64,000 nt of DNA from Berberis thunbergii (GCA_003290165.1 QNQO01000523.1:1-64000); one strand, 5' to 3'. Positions 25,398 to 37,036 are shown, counted from the stretch's first letter. Notes: generated from the sequence alone by a model not told the origin. A program made the numbers and translations.

Positions 25398-26348
25398 AAT
25401 TCCCCCACACTAATCTTTTGCTAATCCTCGAGCAAATCCAAGAAACAAAAATACTCAAATGACTCAATTTATACATTCCAACATTTGTCTCAGAGATTTC
25501 AACGGATCATGACGTGTAAGATTCTTTGTAAACACAAGATTAAATCCACACCATTCGAAAATAAATATACGTTCATAGCAATAATATAGAAATTCACAAT
25601 TAAATCAATCCAAGTGACTGTGAAATTCAAGCGCGTGCCAAGAAGAAATAACCCAAAAATCTCACTGGGTGCACTCTTTTCTTTTTCACTGATTTTTTTT
25701 ATTTTCAAATATATGATCTCATGGAAAAAATGCTACTACTTGAATGCAAGAACTAGTGACACCACATGTTCATACCTCATTCGAATCTCCACATCGTGAC
25801 ATTGCAAAACACACTCAATAAAAAGGTCTTAATTCAGGTTGTAATAGGGCCAGGGGTCAAGGGAAGAGAAAGAACGGATATGAATTTTTCAAAGAGCTTG
25901 AAGAAATGGTGAAAACATGCAATAAGATTAGAGACATTAGCAAAGAATCATATAGTTCAAGACATAAGTGGGAAAATGAAGAGGTGGCCCACTGATAATG
26001 ATGAGCATCAACAATTATTTAGTATCTACTGAATGAAAAGAATTGAACTATCTGTATGGTAATGAAACACTGAATGAATATAGACAAGGGCTTGTATCCC
26101 TTCTGAAACTTTTTAATAATTTTTTTCTTGAACTGTCTACCATAAGGGTGTTCCCCCACACTTGTTTTTTCAACGTACCTTGAACCACAATAAAGTCTCT
26201 ACAAATAAAAATTATACTCTACTATTTTGATTAAGTTAGGAATAGAAAATGAGGGTAATGAAACAAAAGGCTAAATAACAGGCGCAATGGGGTTAACCTA
26301 AAGGAAATATATCATGGATCAGGCTTCTTTGGGAATGGTGGAAACTAG
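25398..26348 (-). other. Internal region 2, part before the CACTA
   Basis: Non-coding 3' internal sequence of the retroelement, clearly homologous to 19118-20181 but with a deletion relative to it near 25690. It begins with the polypurine tract (minus-strand GTGTGGGGGAATT) and has another GTGTGGGGG core at about 26151. It breaks off at gaaactag, where the CACTA was inserted. Confidence 0.8.
26346..26348. repeat. CACTA target site duplication, left (tag)
   Basis: Three bases TAG before the CACTA terminus, repeated after the right terminus at 37050-37052. Three-base target duplications are the hallmark of CACTA insertion. Confidence 0.9.
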
Positions 26349-26361
26349 CACTACACCAAAA
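26349..26361 (+). repeat. CACTA left terminal inverted repeat
   Basis: CACTACACCAAAA, 13 bp, perfectly inverted at 37037-37049. Beyond 13 bp the two ends differ (GGGCC at the left; ACCCCC at the right, read inward). The left end matches the reverse-oriented end at 4641-4681 over 41 bp. Confidence 0.95.
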
Positions 26362-26384
26362 GGGCCATTTAGCTACGCCGAGCT

Positions 26385-26880
26385 GCCCACGATTTTAAAC
26401 CATTGGTACATTTGCCACGGCCAAAAACCGTAGCTATATGTACCAACGGCTTAAAATCGTGGCTAATAAACACCCTGGCCACGGTTTAAAACCGTTGGTA
26501 TATTTGGCACGGCTTAAAACCGTTACTAATATTAGCAACGGCTACAGACCGTGGGAAGTATTAGCGACAGCCCAAAACCGTTGCAAAAAAAAATTTAGCA
26601 ACAGTTATGAACCGTGGCTAAGCATAGCAACGGCTTAAAACCGTTGCAACAAAAAAATTTAGCAACGGCTTAAAACCGTTGCAACAAAAAAATTTTGCAA
26701 CGGTTTTAAACCGTGGCTAGGCTTAGCAACGGCTCAAAACCGTTGCAACAAAAAAATTTAGCAACGGTTTTAAACCGTGGCTATATCTAGCAACGGCTAA
26801 AAACTGTTGCAAAAACAAATTTAGCAACGGTTGTAAACCGTGGCTATAGTTCGCAACGGCTTAAAACCGTTGCAAAAAGG
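26385..26880. repeat. Left subterminal repeat cluster
   Basis: About 20 near-palindromic units like GCAACGGCTTAAAACCGTTGC, separated by runs such as AAAAAAATTTA. Probable transposase-binding sites by analogy with En/Spm. Each unit can fold into a short hairpin. Confidence 0.85.
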
Positions 26881-27135
26881 CACGTGTGTTGCACGTGGAC
26901 GTGTGGAGATCTAGGTCGAATTCTCGCGGGCGAAATTTTGGGAAAAAAATTTGCTTCCCGCGCATTCCCGCTCCATCTCCCCCTTTTCAACCCTTTGCAT
27001 CTAACCCTAAAATTTCAAGGAGAGGGAAAGAGAGAAGGAGAAAGAGAAGGAGAAGGAAAGAGAGAGGGAGAATTCGAGCAACCCAAACAACCAAAACCCT
27101 TTGCTCCATCATGTCATATCATCCAGTAAAGTAAA
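26881..27135 (+). other. Leader region before the captured CREG gene
   Basis: GC-rich sequence followed by a GA-rich tract (about 27015-27070), ending just before the CREG start codon. It could be the captured 5' UTR or promoter-proximal sequence of the source gene, or CACTA sequence; the two cannot be separated here. Two overlapping short open frames in it look compositional. Confidence 0.4.
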
Positions 27136-29659
27136 ATGGTGTCCAAAATAGTCTTTGCTCTATGTTTTTTCTTCGTTTTTGTTGTCCTTGAAGCTTCAAT
27201 TGCAGTACAGGGGAGAAAACTTGTATTGAAAACAAAACCAAATCCTAATGATGCTGCTGTGTTTGCTAGATGGTTGGTCTCTGAGAACACGTGGGGGTCT
27301 TAAGGTGAATCTCTATCTCTCTCTATTTCCATTTTTTCTAATTAGAATTTTTTATGAGTATAATTTAAGTGTTCGTGGATTGTAGCGGTGTTTTATCTTT
27401 GGTTATATGAAACGGGTTATGGTCATTCTTAGGTTTATATAATTGGTTGTAGCTGGATTTGGTTAATAATTGTTAAATGCGGTTTGTTGGAGGCACCTTT
27501 GGTTCTCTTTGTAAAATGGGTTAGTTGATTTGGTGGAGATAAAAGAAGTCTTGTCAATTTTTATGACTAACACTTGGATTGTGTTTGTCTCAATGATGAT
27601 GAAAACACCCATTTTACAATTCTGTCTAAATACATGTCATCATGTCTGTGACTGGCTGAACAAAAGAATTGTTGAGGTATAGATTTTAATTGAAAACTGA
27701 ACAAACAAACAAGCAACTATTTTTAAGATTACAAATACGATACAAAGCATGAAAGCATTGAAAAGCTCATTTACGAGATCTTTGAACACATTCTATACTT
27801 TCTGCATTTTTGATCTCTATGTAATATGAAAAGAACGACTCGTATATGTTTCTTTTGATAAATTAATGTGGCATTAGCCACTATCCTTGTTCTGGGAAGC
27901 AAAATTTGTATTTGTGGTTAAGTCCTCTTATGAATTTGGACCATGATGTTAACATTGATACTTTGTTCCTGCAGTATCATCTCCAGTGACTTGGGAGGAG
28001 CTCCCTTTGGGTAAATTATTTACATTTTCATACAATTTGGCTAAGTTATTTTTTTACACCAAACTAATTTTTGATTGACATTATTATTCTCTGATGTATT
28101 CAGAAATGTAGTTTCATTTAGTGATGGGAAACCTGGTAAAGGCTGGGGCATCCCATACTTCTACTTGACCACTCTTGACCCTACTGCAAGTAATGCATTG
28201 AATGATTCAAGGGCTTCATTTACACTCAGTGAGTTCCCTCTTGGAACTTGTGGCAAGACAGATCCTGAGAACCCAACTTGTGCAAAGCTTACACTTAATG
28301 GAAAGGTGAATAATTAAACATTTTGAACACTCATCTTTTTTGTGTCGATATTTTCATTAATACATGATGTACTATGGATGACTTGACCTTCATTTCTAGC
28401 ACTTTTTTCATTAGTCCAATGAATATATCTTAGTCTAAAGCTTTGACATTGGCTATTTCAAACAATGATAAATGCTTATGTTTATAACTTTCATACCTGT
28501 ATGCATATCATTAATTAAGAATGTAATTCTGTATTAGGTATAGTTCTTACCTTCACAACAGACCGAGTTTCTGTGCTTGTCTCGAGTTATCGCACTAGCC
28601 TGTTCGTTATCCTATAAGCCTAAATTCGAGATTCGCCTGACCATAAATCACAAAGTATTGGGATAGAATGTTATTATTATTGCATAGAACTATGATTAAA
28701 CACTGAGGGATCATATTAGAAGCAACAATCAGTAGTTGTACACTAGAAAGTTTATATACTGTGACTTTAAATAAATGAAAAATATGGCCTCCAAGATTAA
28801 AGAATCGATGTTTTCTAGCAATATTTAAACCTGTAAGAAGTTGGTTCAACCACGCTATGACTTTACCACTTCAGCTGAGGGTGACCTCATTTTGAGATGG
28901 TACTATCAACTTTCATCATTGCTTACCTGAGTTCCTGCTATTTGATAATCAGTTTTTCCAAAACAATTTTTCTTTGATGCACATACCCCGCATTTTTTAG
29001 TTTTAATGAATTGCTATACCTGAATAGAAAATAAAAATCCATATGCTTGTTCAGATAAATCTTAGATGATTATTGTACAATAAATATCAAATAGTGAAAA
29101 TAAGGCTGTCATCTTCAGAAGGTAGAAGTCGAGAGAGAACCATTTTTTATCTGTTATACAAGATGAAGAATGTTAGGCATTGCAGGTAATGGAAATTTCT
29201 GCATATACCTATTATCTTTTGAAACTAATGAACGTGGTTTAATAGAATGGAATTTATAAGTTGGTACTATATAAAGATCTGTTTATTCTGAACTGCTTAG
29301 TGTGAGTTTCTGTGCTGATTGTTTGCATCTTTGGTATTTCAGTTGACGGTGGTTGATGGAAATTCGAAGGAAGCTAAATTTACGGAAACTGCCTTGTTCT
29401 CAAAACACTCTGAGATGAAGGGTAAATCTTGATGACGTCTCATGCATGGTTTCAATTAAAATTTGTTTTCATCTTTTTGTTGCTCTTGGTTGCTCATTAT
29501 TGATCACTTTATATGTTTTGCTTTGAATGTTTGGCAGATTGGCCCAAGAGTCACAATTTCCAGTTTTTCAAACTCGGCATTGAAAAGTTTTTCTTGATCA
29601 ACATGTTTGGTGGTCCTAAACCTATCACTTTGGATCAGTACCTGCATGCCAAAGTGTAA
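27136..29659 (+). pseudogene. Captured CREG-like gene, five exons, nearly intact
   Basis: Exons at 27136-27304, 27975-28010, 28104-28305, 29343-29421 and 29538-29659, all with GT-AG borders. The product resembles plant CREG (cellular repressor of E1A-stimulated genes), a secretory-pathway protein with an FMN-binding split-barrel fold. Exon 1 gives a hydrophobic signal-peptide-like start (residues 5-23) and the conserved ARWLVSENTWG. Later exons give SSDLGGAPFGNVVSFSDG, IPYFYLTTLDPTA, GTCGKTDPENPTCAKLTLNG, ALFSKHSEMKDWP and FGGPKPITLDQYL. With the expected donor (27305) the exons sum to 608 nt, one short of 203 codons, and a TAA appears at 27301-27303. This indicates a 1-nt loss in the G run at 27293-27297. 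Use of the GT at 27297 instead gives 600 nt, an open 199-codon frame lacking three residues. Whether it is transcribed is unknown. Confidence 0.88.
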
Positions 29660-30515
29660 GATATAGAGCAGTAGTAGTAAAAAAAATTTACTCTGTATTT
29701 TATCTATGTTCCTCCTGCTAAATAAATAAATTAAATTATTTAGTTCCATACATTGATCCATTTATTTTTCTCCCGATTTGGATCTCTGCAATCTACAGGG
29801 ACCAACTTAACTTCGCTCTGTGAATATCATCACATGTTCAAAACCATAATCGTTGTGTATTTTATATGAACACTGTCTATACCATTTTAAATCATGTCTG
29901 TAAATAAACATGATATAACTACTCTGTAAATCCTTAATTATGGTAGCCATTCTGTATCATAACCAATTGCTTGGCTGCTTTTATTGTTCTCCAATGGAAT
30001 TGTTCTTAAAATGCTGCTCTCATTTGTAATGCCTCTTCCGATCTTTTTTCTTTCATAATGCACACCGCAAGGTGAGGCTTGTCATTTCTGTGCTGATAGG
30101 TTAACAACAATGTATATCATAATTATGTTTTGGCACGGATGCCCTTTGTCTAGGTTTATATGCATAAGATTTATGGGGATGTTCAAATCCATTGTCAATC
30201 AATTTTGCCTCAGTGATCTTTGCCTCACCATGAGATGCAGAGCTCAAAATTTCATCACTGGTATTTTACCCTCTGCATGCATTCCCATTTGAAGCTATAT
30301 CAAGCGGTTAGCTTTCTATTTATATATTTATTTATTTATTTCCTTTGAGCAGTCAAGCTTAACAGAATCTTAGCAATGGCCAAATGTATAGATAGGAATG
30401 CTAGAACACTAGATAGGTCTAGAAAATCAACTATAGCATGGCAAAAAAATTAACAGTTATTGACTCTTCATGATGACGTTGTTGTCTCTGAAAGTAACTT
30501 TTAATAATCCCTGAA
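29660..30515. other. CREG 3' flank and spacer to the urease fragment
   Basis: AT-rich sequence without recognised coding potential. The first few hundred bases after the CREG stop may be its captured 3' UTR. No subterminal repeat marks the border with the urease fragment, so the capture junction cannot be placed. Confidence 0.4.
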
Positions 30516-31256
30516 GGCATCACTACTTTGGTGGGAGGTGGGACTGGACCGTCGCATGGATCACGCGCAACAACATGTACACCTGCACTAGCACATATGA
30601 AATTTATGCTGCAGTCCACTGATGACATGCCATTGAATTTTGGCTTTACTGGGAAGGTATACTTTTATGTTTTTCAATTTTATTTTTCAATTGTTTTATT
30701 TTTATGAGTAACTTGGTTAAAACATGCATGCCCAGATCTAAAGATTGAAATGGTGACTTTCTGTAACTATCTAACTCTTTTCGTTCATGTTCTTTAAGGG
30801 TGTGTGCGGGAGAGTCAGTGTCCGGCACAGATATGAGGTGTCAAACATGTTGATTAGAAAACCTAATAATACGGGGACACGTCTACTCATTACATTATGA
30901 GTTGTTGTTGTGTAGCCCATTATATGTTTCATTATTTGGTTGCTGCCTTGCACATAGGGGAGCACTTCCAAGCCAGACGGGTTACATGAAATAATCAAAG
31001 CAGGAGCTATGGGCTTGAAGTTGCATGAGGACTGGGGATCTACTCCTGCTGCAATAGAGAATTGTTTGACTGTTGCAAGAGAATATGACATTCAGGTACA
31101 TGAAAGCCACTTTACTCTTCCTGCATGCTCTATACTATCAAGCCTTAATGATATCTTTCTACAGGTTAACCTTCACGCTGACACCTTAAATGATTCTGGA
31201 TGTGTTGAACACACTATTGCTGCGTTTAAAGGCAGAACAATCCATGCTTACCATAG
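30516..31256 (+). pseudogene. Captured urease fragment, three exons of the catalytic domain
   Basis: Exons at about 30516-30656, 30958-31095 and 31165-31256 with GT-AG borders. Urease hydrolyses urea with a two-nickel centre. The pieces read [20 protein letters not shown] and LMLQSTDD-type sequence (here [18 protein letters not shown]); then [20 protein letters not shown] followed by EDWGSTPAA and REYDIQ; then [12 protein letters not shown] and [19 protein letters not shown] contains the lysine that is carbamylated to bridge the nickels (Lys217 in Klebsiella numbering) and His219. NLHAD holds the His246 equivalent and the final YH the His272 equivalent. The start, the His134/His136 region and the Asp360 region are absent, so no enzyme can result. 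No stops fall within the three exons. Confidence 0.9.
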
Positions 31257-32544
31257 GTGAACCTGACCTACTCGTTTCTTTTCAATCAAACCATATGTAA
31301 TTTATTGTCAAATAAGTTTATATTTAGTGAACCTTATATGTTTGATTGAAGCATACTATTCCCATGAACTAGGTATATATTTCCTGAACCGATTAGCATC
31401 ATTTACCTTCTTCAAAAATATGCTTGATTTTTAATAGTAGGATTATTAATAGTAGGATTATTAATAGTAGGATTATTAATACGAGTTAATGTGATTAGCT
31501 TGATTTGATTATAATGACAGTCAGTTAACTCTTAAGGTTTGTTATCATGTTAAGATCCACGTTATTATCTAATTTAGCTTGATGTGCTTAAGATTTTTAT
31601 CAGTCTAAATTGTAATTTTTTTTTATACCCACACTCCCTTGTGCGACTCTTAGTAGTAATGGAGTGTGCGAGTCTTAGTAATGAGTTTATACAATATCTA
31701 AGTAATGAGTTTATACAATTGTGATTTAAAAATCGAGTCTTAGTAAGACTCGCATTATGTAACGAGTAAGAGTTTATCAATTTTTAGTAAGAGTTTATCA
31801 ATTTTTAGTAAGAGTTTATCAATTTAGTAATGAGTTTTAGTAAGAGTTTATCAATTTTTAGTAAGACTTGCATTACTACAATTTAGTATAAACTGAATCA
31901 CAATTGTATAAAAAATGATTACTACTAAATTGTGATAAGTAATGAGTTTATACAATATCTAAGCATTAGTCCAAAGCTAAACTTCGTCTATTTTACTTTA
32001 TTACCGTAACAAAATATTTCATCGCTCTGTATAAGTATGTTTCTTTACCGTAAACTTTAAGCATTTCACCACCTACATTTTCTATGTATTCATGACTTGT
32101 AATGATTGCACACCTGTAATGGAATTACTAGTAGATGATTCAATTTTAGTTATATTTACATTGTCTCTCGTATTTTGTTGTAGTTTAAACTCTATGACTT
32201 TATCATGTGCTTAATCCTTTTACGCGAATCTTAATTTACACCTTGTTAGTTGATGGTACCATGAGCGAAATTGGAAAGCTGGAAGAGAAACAAATAAACG
32301 TATCTGATTCATGTAAACCGGGTTGTTAGTTTGTTTATTAAATAGTAGATTGACATGATAACTGACACTTGCAAATTGCAATTATGACTTAAGAAGATGT
32401 AAAACCATTTGCCATCCACTAGGCACTACTGACACAGTGATCAGTGTAGAATATTTAGCAGTAGGTGTGACGTTTGAATTTGTTCACATTACTGAAAAAG
32501 GCAGATTATTATATGTTCCAAGTGTTGAATTTTTGTTTTTGTTT
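31257..32544. other. AT-rich spacer with short tandem repeats
   Basis: No coding homology was recognised. It contains a 15-bp unit (ttaatagtaggatta) about three times at 31431-31480 and a 22-bp unit (agtaagagtttatcaatttt) several times at about 31764-31866. Related motifs in both orientations run to about 31990, so the stretch can fold back on itself. Confidence 0.5.
31764..31866. repeat. 22-bp tandem repeat
   Basis: Four to five imperfect copies of agtaagagtttatcaatttt in direct tandem within the CACTA interior. Nearby (31640-31760 and 31870-31990) are related fragments in direct and inverted orientation around 'taatgagtttatacaat'. Confidence 0.7.
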
Positions 32545-32821
32545 GAAGCTCAACTTCAAGGAACCACCCAAGATCACTTACAAATATTCAACATTGAAGC
32601 AAAGGCAAAAATGAAGTCTCACCAGATGCCTGAGCAGGTTATAATTGCATCCTGTTTACTTTTCCAGCATAATAAATATCTTAGTTTTTTTGTTGTTGTT
32701 GGAATGAGGCTAATTTTTGTTTATCTATTGTCATCCATACAGGTTGTCTTTTGGAAGTGGATTACCCCAAAGATGTTGGGTTTGGTCACTCAAACGTCAG
32801 TATATCATTGGTCAATTGAAG
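32545..32821 (+). pseudogene. Captured clathrin heavy chain fragment, two exons
   Basis: Exons at about 32545-32637 and 32743-32821 with GT-AG borders. They encode [29 protein letters not shown], then [20 protein letters not shown] and YHWSIEG. This is the N-terminal beta-propeller region of clathrin heavy chain, the coat protein of endocytic vesicles, and is highly conserved among eukaryotes. Only about 57 of some 1700 residues are present. The intron (105 nt, 35 codons) has no stop in the exon frame, so an unspliced open frame of 192 codons runs from 32437 to 33015. Outside the two exons it does not resemble clathrin. Confidence 0.88.
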
Positions 32822-34111
32822 GTAGAAATTTGTTTTTTCCTTTTGATACCCATGTTTATTTGTGGCCCAGGTTGCTGTATGGAGAGCGAATTCTGCAGTC
32901 CATTGTGCTAGACAGAGTGCTGAATTTTTGTTGTGTGCTATTGCTGCTCTGTTACGTGCTGGTTTGTGGTCAGGTTGCTTGTATACGGGAAAAATCGGGT
33001 GCCAGGCTGGCGTGATGCGTTGGATCTTTGCAAGTTGGTAGGATGGTCATTGGCATTTAGAGTTTGTTATTGCAATTTGCATTTTGAACTTGCAATTTTA
33101 TTTGCAAGTTGCAAGGAGTAATTTGATGTTTGACTGATGAATCATTAGGTTGGTTGCTAGTTGCAACTTGCAATTTTATTTATCCATTGAAGGTGTTATT
33201 CAAGTGCAGGGTGATATTACAAATGCATAGACTACGCATAAAGATTTGTTTATTGTGATGTATATATAAACTACTGATGATAAAGATGAACTTAATATTC
33301 AAACTTGCCTGTCATGAACTTTTTTAAATAGGGCATGTTAGTTTGTCACACTTTTTGATACACATTCCCACATTGAATAGAATTACGATTTTTTAAGGTG
33401 GAGATCATCTTTACAAAAAATCAGCTCATTTTAACCTTTTTTGTCTATCAAACAATTGTACGAAAATGAAGAATGTAGCCGATTGCAGCTGTCCATTTTA
33501 CATAAATTTCAACTTAAGATGTTGGAATGAATTGAATTTTTTCCAGCATTTGTTTTTCTTCGAATGCATGATTGGTTTGTTTGCTTGGTTGACAATTGCA
33601 GGTAATTGTGGCAAGTACTTGTGAAGGTGCATAGCTTTGCTTGGCTCTATACGAGGAGCAGGTGACAGGTATGAACATACTTCCATCTGTTGAGACCAAT
33701 GTAAATATTTGTAGGTTTTGTGAATCGAAAAATTCAATTCCACAACTTTTAAGTTACCGCGCACAAATTGCCCTTTATTTTGTTCGTTTCATATTAACAA
33801 AATACCACTAGTGTTTACAACTTCGGATGCTTTTACACTATTAGCAAGTTATTGATTGCTAGTGATTGAACGACTTCTGCAGATGATTTTGTACTTTTCT
33901 TCACTGCCACCTGTTCTGTTCATTTCCTGAATTATTCTCACACCCTAAATAAGTTGGCATTTTGGGCGATGTTATGTAGGCGTGCATTGGTCCAAGTGCT
34001 ATTATCTTCTTTTCGAACTCTTACATATTGAAGATGTCTAAAATTTTTTACGACTTTTTTCTCCCTATTTTAAGTCACTACCATGGTTTTGGCTATCTTT
34101 TTATTGAGCAG
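32822..34111. other. Unassigned CACTA interior
   Basis: No recognised gene fragment, RNA or repeat. Further short exons could be hidden, but none was identified by translation. Confidence 0.4.
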
Positions 34112-34300
34112 TTCTAAATGTCGAGGACACAGATGAGGAAATGGGCGAGGAAAGCGACGTGGCGGGGTGGAGACCGTCCACTCTGCTCGGGATGCGCGCA
34201 CCAAAAATGATGGCACGCACCCCGAGCGGAGTGGACGGTTTCCACCCCGCCACGTCGCTTCCCTCGCCCATTTCCTAGCCTGTTTCCTCGACATTTAGAA
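34112..34300. mobile_element. Foldback (MITE-like) element, 189 bp
   Basis: Ends are TTCTAAATGTCGAGGA (34112-34127) and its inverse (34285-34300). The whole length is a near-perfect palindrome with arms of about 90 bp around a loop at about 34203-34210. The arms include GACGTGGCGGGGTGGA and its inverse and are GC-rich, unlike the AT-rich surroundings. No convincing target duplication is visible, so its superfamily is not assigned. It sits inside the CACTA interior, in a non-coding stretch between the clathrin and transportin fragments. Confidence 0.75.
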
Positions 34301-34694
34301 TTCCTCCTTTTTATTTTATCTTCTATCGAAAAGGGTAAAGATTTATCAGAAAGAGAATAAAACTAGAAAGAACACCTGGGCTCCTGGTTAAGGAAGCTAT
34401 ATATGATCAGTTTGTACAGATTTTTTCTTCCCATCTTATCTTGATTATCCTCGCCCATGTTTTCTTCAAGTCATGTTATAAGTTTCATTATGTAGTTTGA
34501 GTTTTTTCATCTTTGGATGCACACAATTGAATGTAATGAAGTAAAACAAGAATCACACACAAATTTTCTGGCTTACATTCGCCACGGGGACGAGTAAATA
34601 CCTGTATTGGCTTTGTGGCTGCGAGGGATTGGGGATCTGACAGCTTTGGCAGTCCGGGATATGACGATACGCTGCGAGCAAAACTGCTGCATGC

Positions 34695-34975
34695 AGGGGA
34701 TGCTGCTGCTGCTGTGTAGGCAGAGCACTCTGTCGCAAAACAGAGTGCATCTGTAATTTTTTTCTGCTGCTGTTTCATGCGGGGGCGGACTGGCGTACTT
34801 GCTGTTGCTGCGCTCTGTTGCTGTTGCTGATGCTGCTGTTGCTGCGCGGCGTTGATGTTGCTGCTGCTGCTACGCTTTGGCGCGTTACTGCTGTTGCTGC
34901 CCTGCTTTGCTGTTGCTGTTGCTGCTGGGTTTGCTGCTGCTGGGACGCATTGCTGCTGTCTGTCGCAGCGTTGAC
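34695..34975. repeat. (GCT/GTT)n trinucleotide-rich tract
   Basis: Imperfect GCT and GTT triplets (tgctgctgctgctgtg, ttgctgttgctgatgctg and similar) over about 280 bp. The open frames across it give Gln/Ala runs and are compositional. Confidence 0.75.
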
Positions 34976-35435
34976 ATGCTAAGATGTGGCGACATGCGGT
35001 TGGAGCGTGTGTATGCCGGTTGATCTGGGCAGTCCGGTGTAACTTGATTTGTCGCAGAAATGCGCGTGTGCTGCGTGTTCTACGGTTGAAAGACTGACTG
35101 TGAGTTGATTTAAGTTGATTGCTTTAAGTTTTGTATTTTCATTGTTTTTAGTTTTTGCCTTGGCTTTCAAACAAAAAAAAAAAGGACATGCCCTGGATTT
35201 TGATGTCCAACCAGGAAATGATTTTTTTTGCTGATTTAATTTTTATATGTTTCATGCTAGATATTATTGGTTGGATTGGATTTTAATCTTCATCTGACAA
35301 CAGGATGATGATCACTTGCGTGGTTATTTTCAAAATGGTTTCTAATTGCATGTTTTGTCGACAAGTTCTTAGTTTTCAAAATGGTTTTCAAACTTTTTGT
35401 CGACAAGTTCTCAATTTTAAATTTATAAATGCCAG

Positions 35436-36119
35436 GAAGCTGCTGAGGAGTTGGCTCCACGGTTGGAAGTCATTTTGCAGCATCTCTTGTGTGCTTTTGG
35501 GCAATATCAGGTTTGTTTTATATAAGTGCTCTTTCACTTTACATTTTGGCTATTATGTCAAATATCTGACACTTGCTAATCCCTTTTTGTCTAAACTCCT
35601 TTAGAAACGAAACCTTCGGATTGTATATAAATGATGCTAACGAATCCTTCAGGTATCATGTAATGTGTTTCATCTTGTTGGCTGCCAGTATTGAACAAAA
35701 ATAGTAAGTTAACTTGTTCTCTATGATGATGAATTACAGCCAAGATATCTTGAGATTTTAATGCCTCCAGTGATTGCAAAGTGGCAGCAGCTTTCGAATG
35801 CCGACAGAGATCTTTTTCCCTTGCTCGAGTGTTTTACATCTATAGCACAGGTATCTTTTCCCTTGCCTGAGTCATTTAAAAAATTTCTATTTGATTAAAC
35901 AGCAGTCAGGCTCATGTCGAACTAATACTTTTAACTTATAGTTATACACGACTTATTTTTTTTTAAACTTTTGGAAGTCTCTTCTAGACCGAATGAAACA
36001 ATAGAGTTTTTATACTCTTGTTCTATCTGTTTCAGGCATTAGGTTCTGGGTTTGCTCAGTTTGCAGAACCTGTGTTTCAGATGTGCATAAATATCATCCA
36101 GACTCAGCAATTGGCAAAG
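35436..36119 (+). pseudogene. Captured transportin-1 (importin beta-2) fragment, four exons
   Basis: Exon-like blocks at 35436-35510, about 35605-35652, 35740-35850 and 36036-36119, with GT-AG borders. They encode [20 protein letters not shown] (exon 1); KRNLRIVY and then a broken tail (exon 2); [20 protein letters not shown] followed by [11 protein letters not shown] (exon 3); and [15 protein letters not shown] followed by [11 protein letters not shown] (exon 4). These are HEAT-repeat segments of transportin-1, the nuclear import receptor for PY-type signals (TRN1 in Arabidopsis). Exon 2 has lost its frame and about a third of its length, with stops just after RIVY. The rest of the gene is missing on both sides. 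The fragment ends within an intron before the right subterminal repeats. Confidence 0.87.
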
Positions 36120-36495
36120 GTTTCTACATAGTTTTGTTGTGTATATCACTCCTTCAGCTTCTGCAGATCTGCATTGTGTTTTAGTTCTTATCCATTTATT
36201 GGCCTAACATGGAGGTGTTTTGAAAGGGACATCACCCAGTTGTATTAGGAATAATTATGTATTTGATTAAGTGATCATGTTGGAGAGGTTTGGAGCAATC
36301 ACGATGACCAATTGCTTGTAATATGTTGAATTATTATTGATAATTAATTTGTTTAATTCAGGCTGAATTAGTTCATCCAATTTATGATTCTTTTGTCTCA
36401 TTTGTGTGGACTATGTGTAAGGACTGATTTTGCAGGTGCCACGGCTGTGATTTTGCTGCAGCAGCAAAAAATAAAATATAAATTTTTTTTTCGAT
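36120..36495. other. Captured intron remnant and junction to the right CACTA end
   Basis: Probably intron sequence of the transportin fragment followed by CACTA sequence. No further exon was recognised. The capture junction is not visible. Confidence 0.4.
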
Positions 36496-36499
36496 TATA

Positions 36500-36995
36500 T
36501 TAACTTGCGACGGTTTAAAACCGTTGCAACAAAACATAGTTCTTTTTTTTTTTGAATTTTGTTTTAATTGCCAACGGCTTAAAACCGTGGTGCCATCTTG
36601 CCACGACTACAAACCGTGGGCATTATTTCTCATTTTCTATGGCTACAAACCGTGGCCATGGTTAGCCACGGCCCAAAACCGTTGCTAACCCATTTGCCAC
36701 GGTTTAATTCACACTATTTAGCCACGGTTTGTAACCGTTGCCACGGTTAGCCACGGCTAAAAACCGTTGCAAATATTAGACACGGTTTAAAACCGTTGCT
36801 AATATATGAACTTTGTCACGGCTTAAAACCGTAGCTAATTTTGCAACGGCTATAAACCGTTGCTATCTTGTTAGCTACGGTTTATAACCATTGCTAATAT
36901 CTACACTTTGTAACGGCTTAAAACCGTAGCTAATTTTGCCACGGCTAAGAACCGTTGCTATTTTTATTGCAACGGTTTATAACCGTTGCTAATTT
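36500..36995. repeat. Right subterminal repeat cluster
   Basis: About 20 near-palindromic units of the same family as the left cluster (for example GCAACGGCTATAAACCGTTGC), in both orientations, ending about 50 bp from the terminus. Probable transposase-binding sites. Confidence 0.85.
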
Positions 36996-37036
36996 CTGAA
37001 AATAACGCCCCCCATCCAACAATTACTAATGGGGGT

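Noticed and set aside
30110..30292. A 60-codon frame between the CREG and urease fragments.
   Set aside because: No motif or splice-bounded homology; likely chance in AT-rich spacer.
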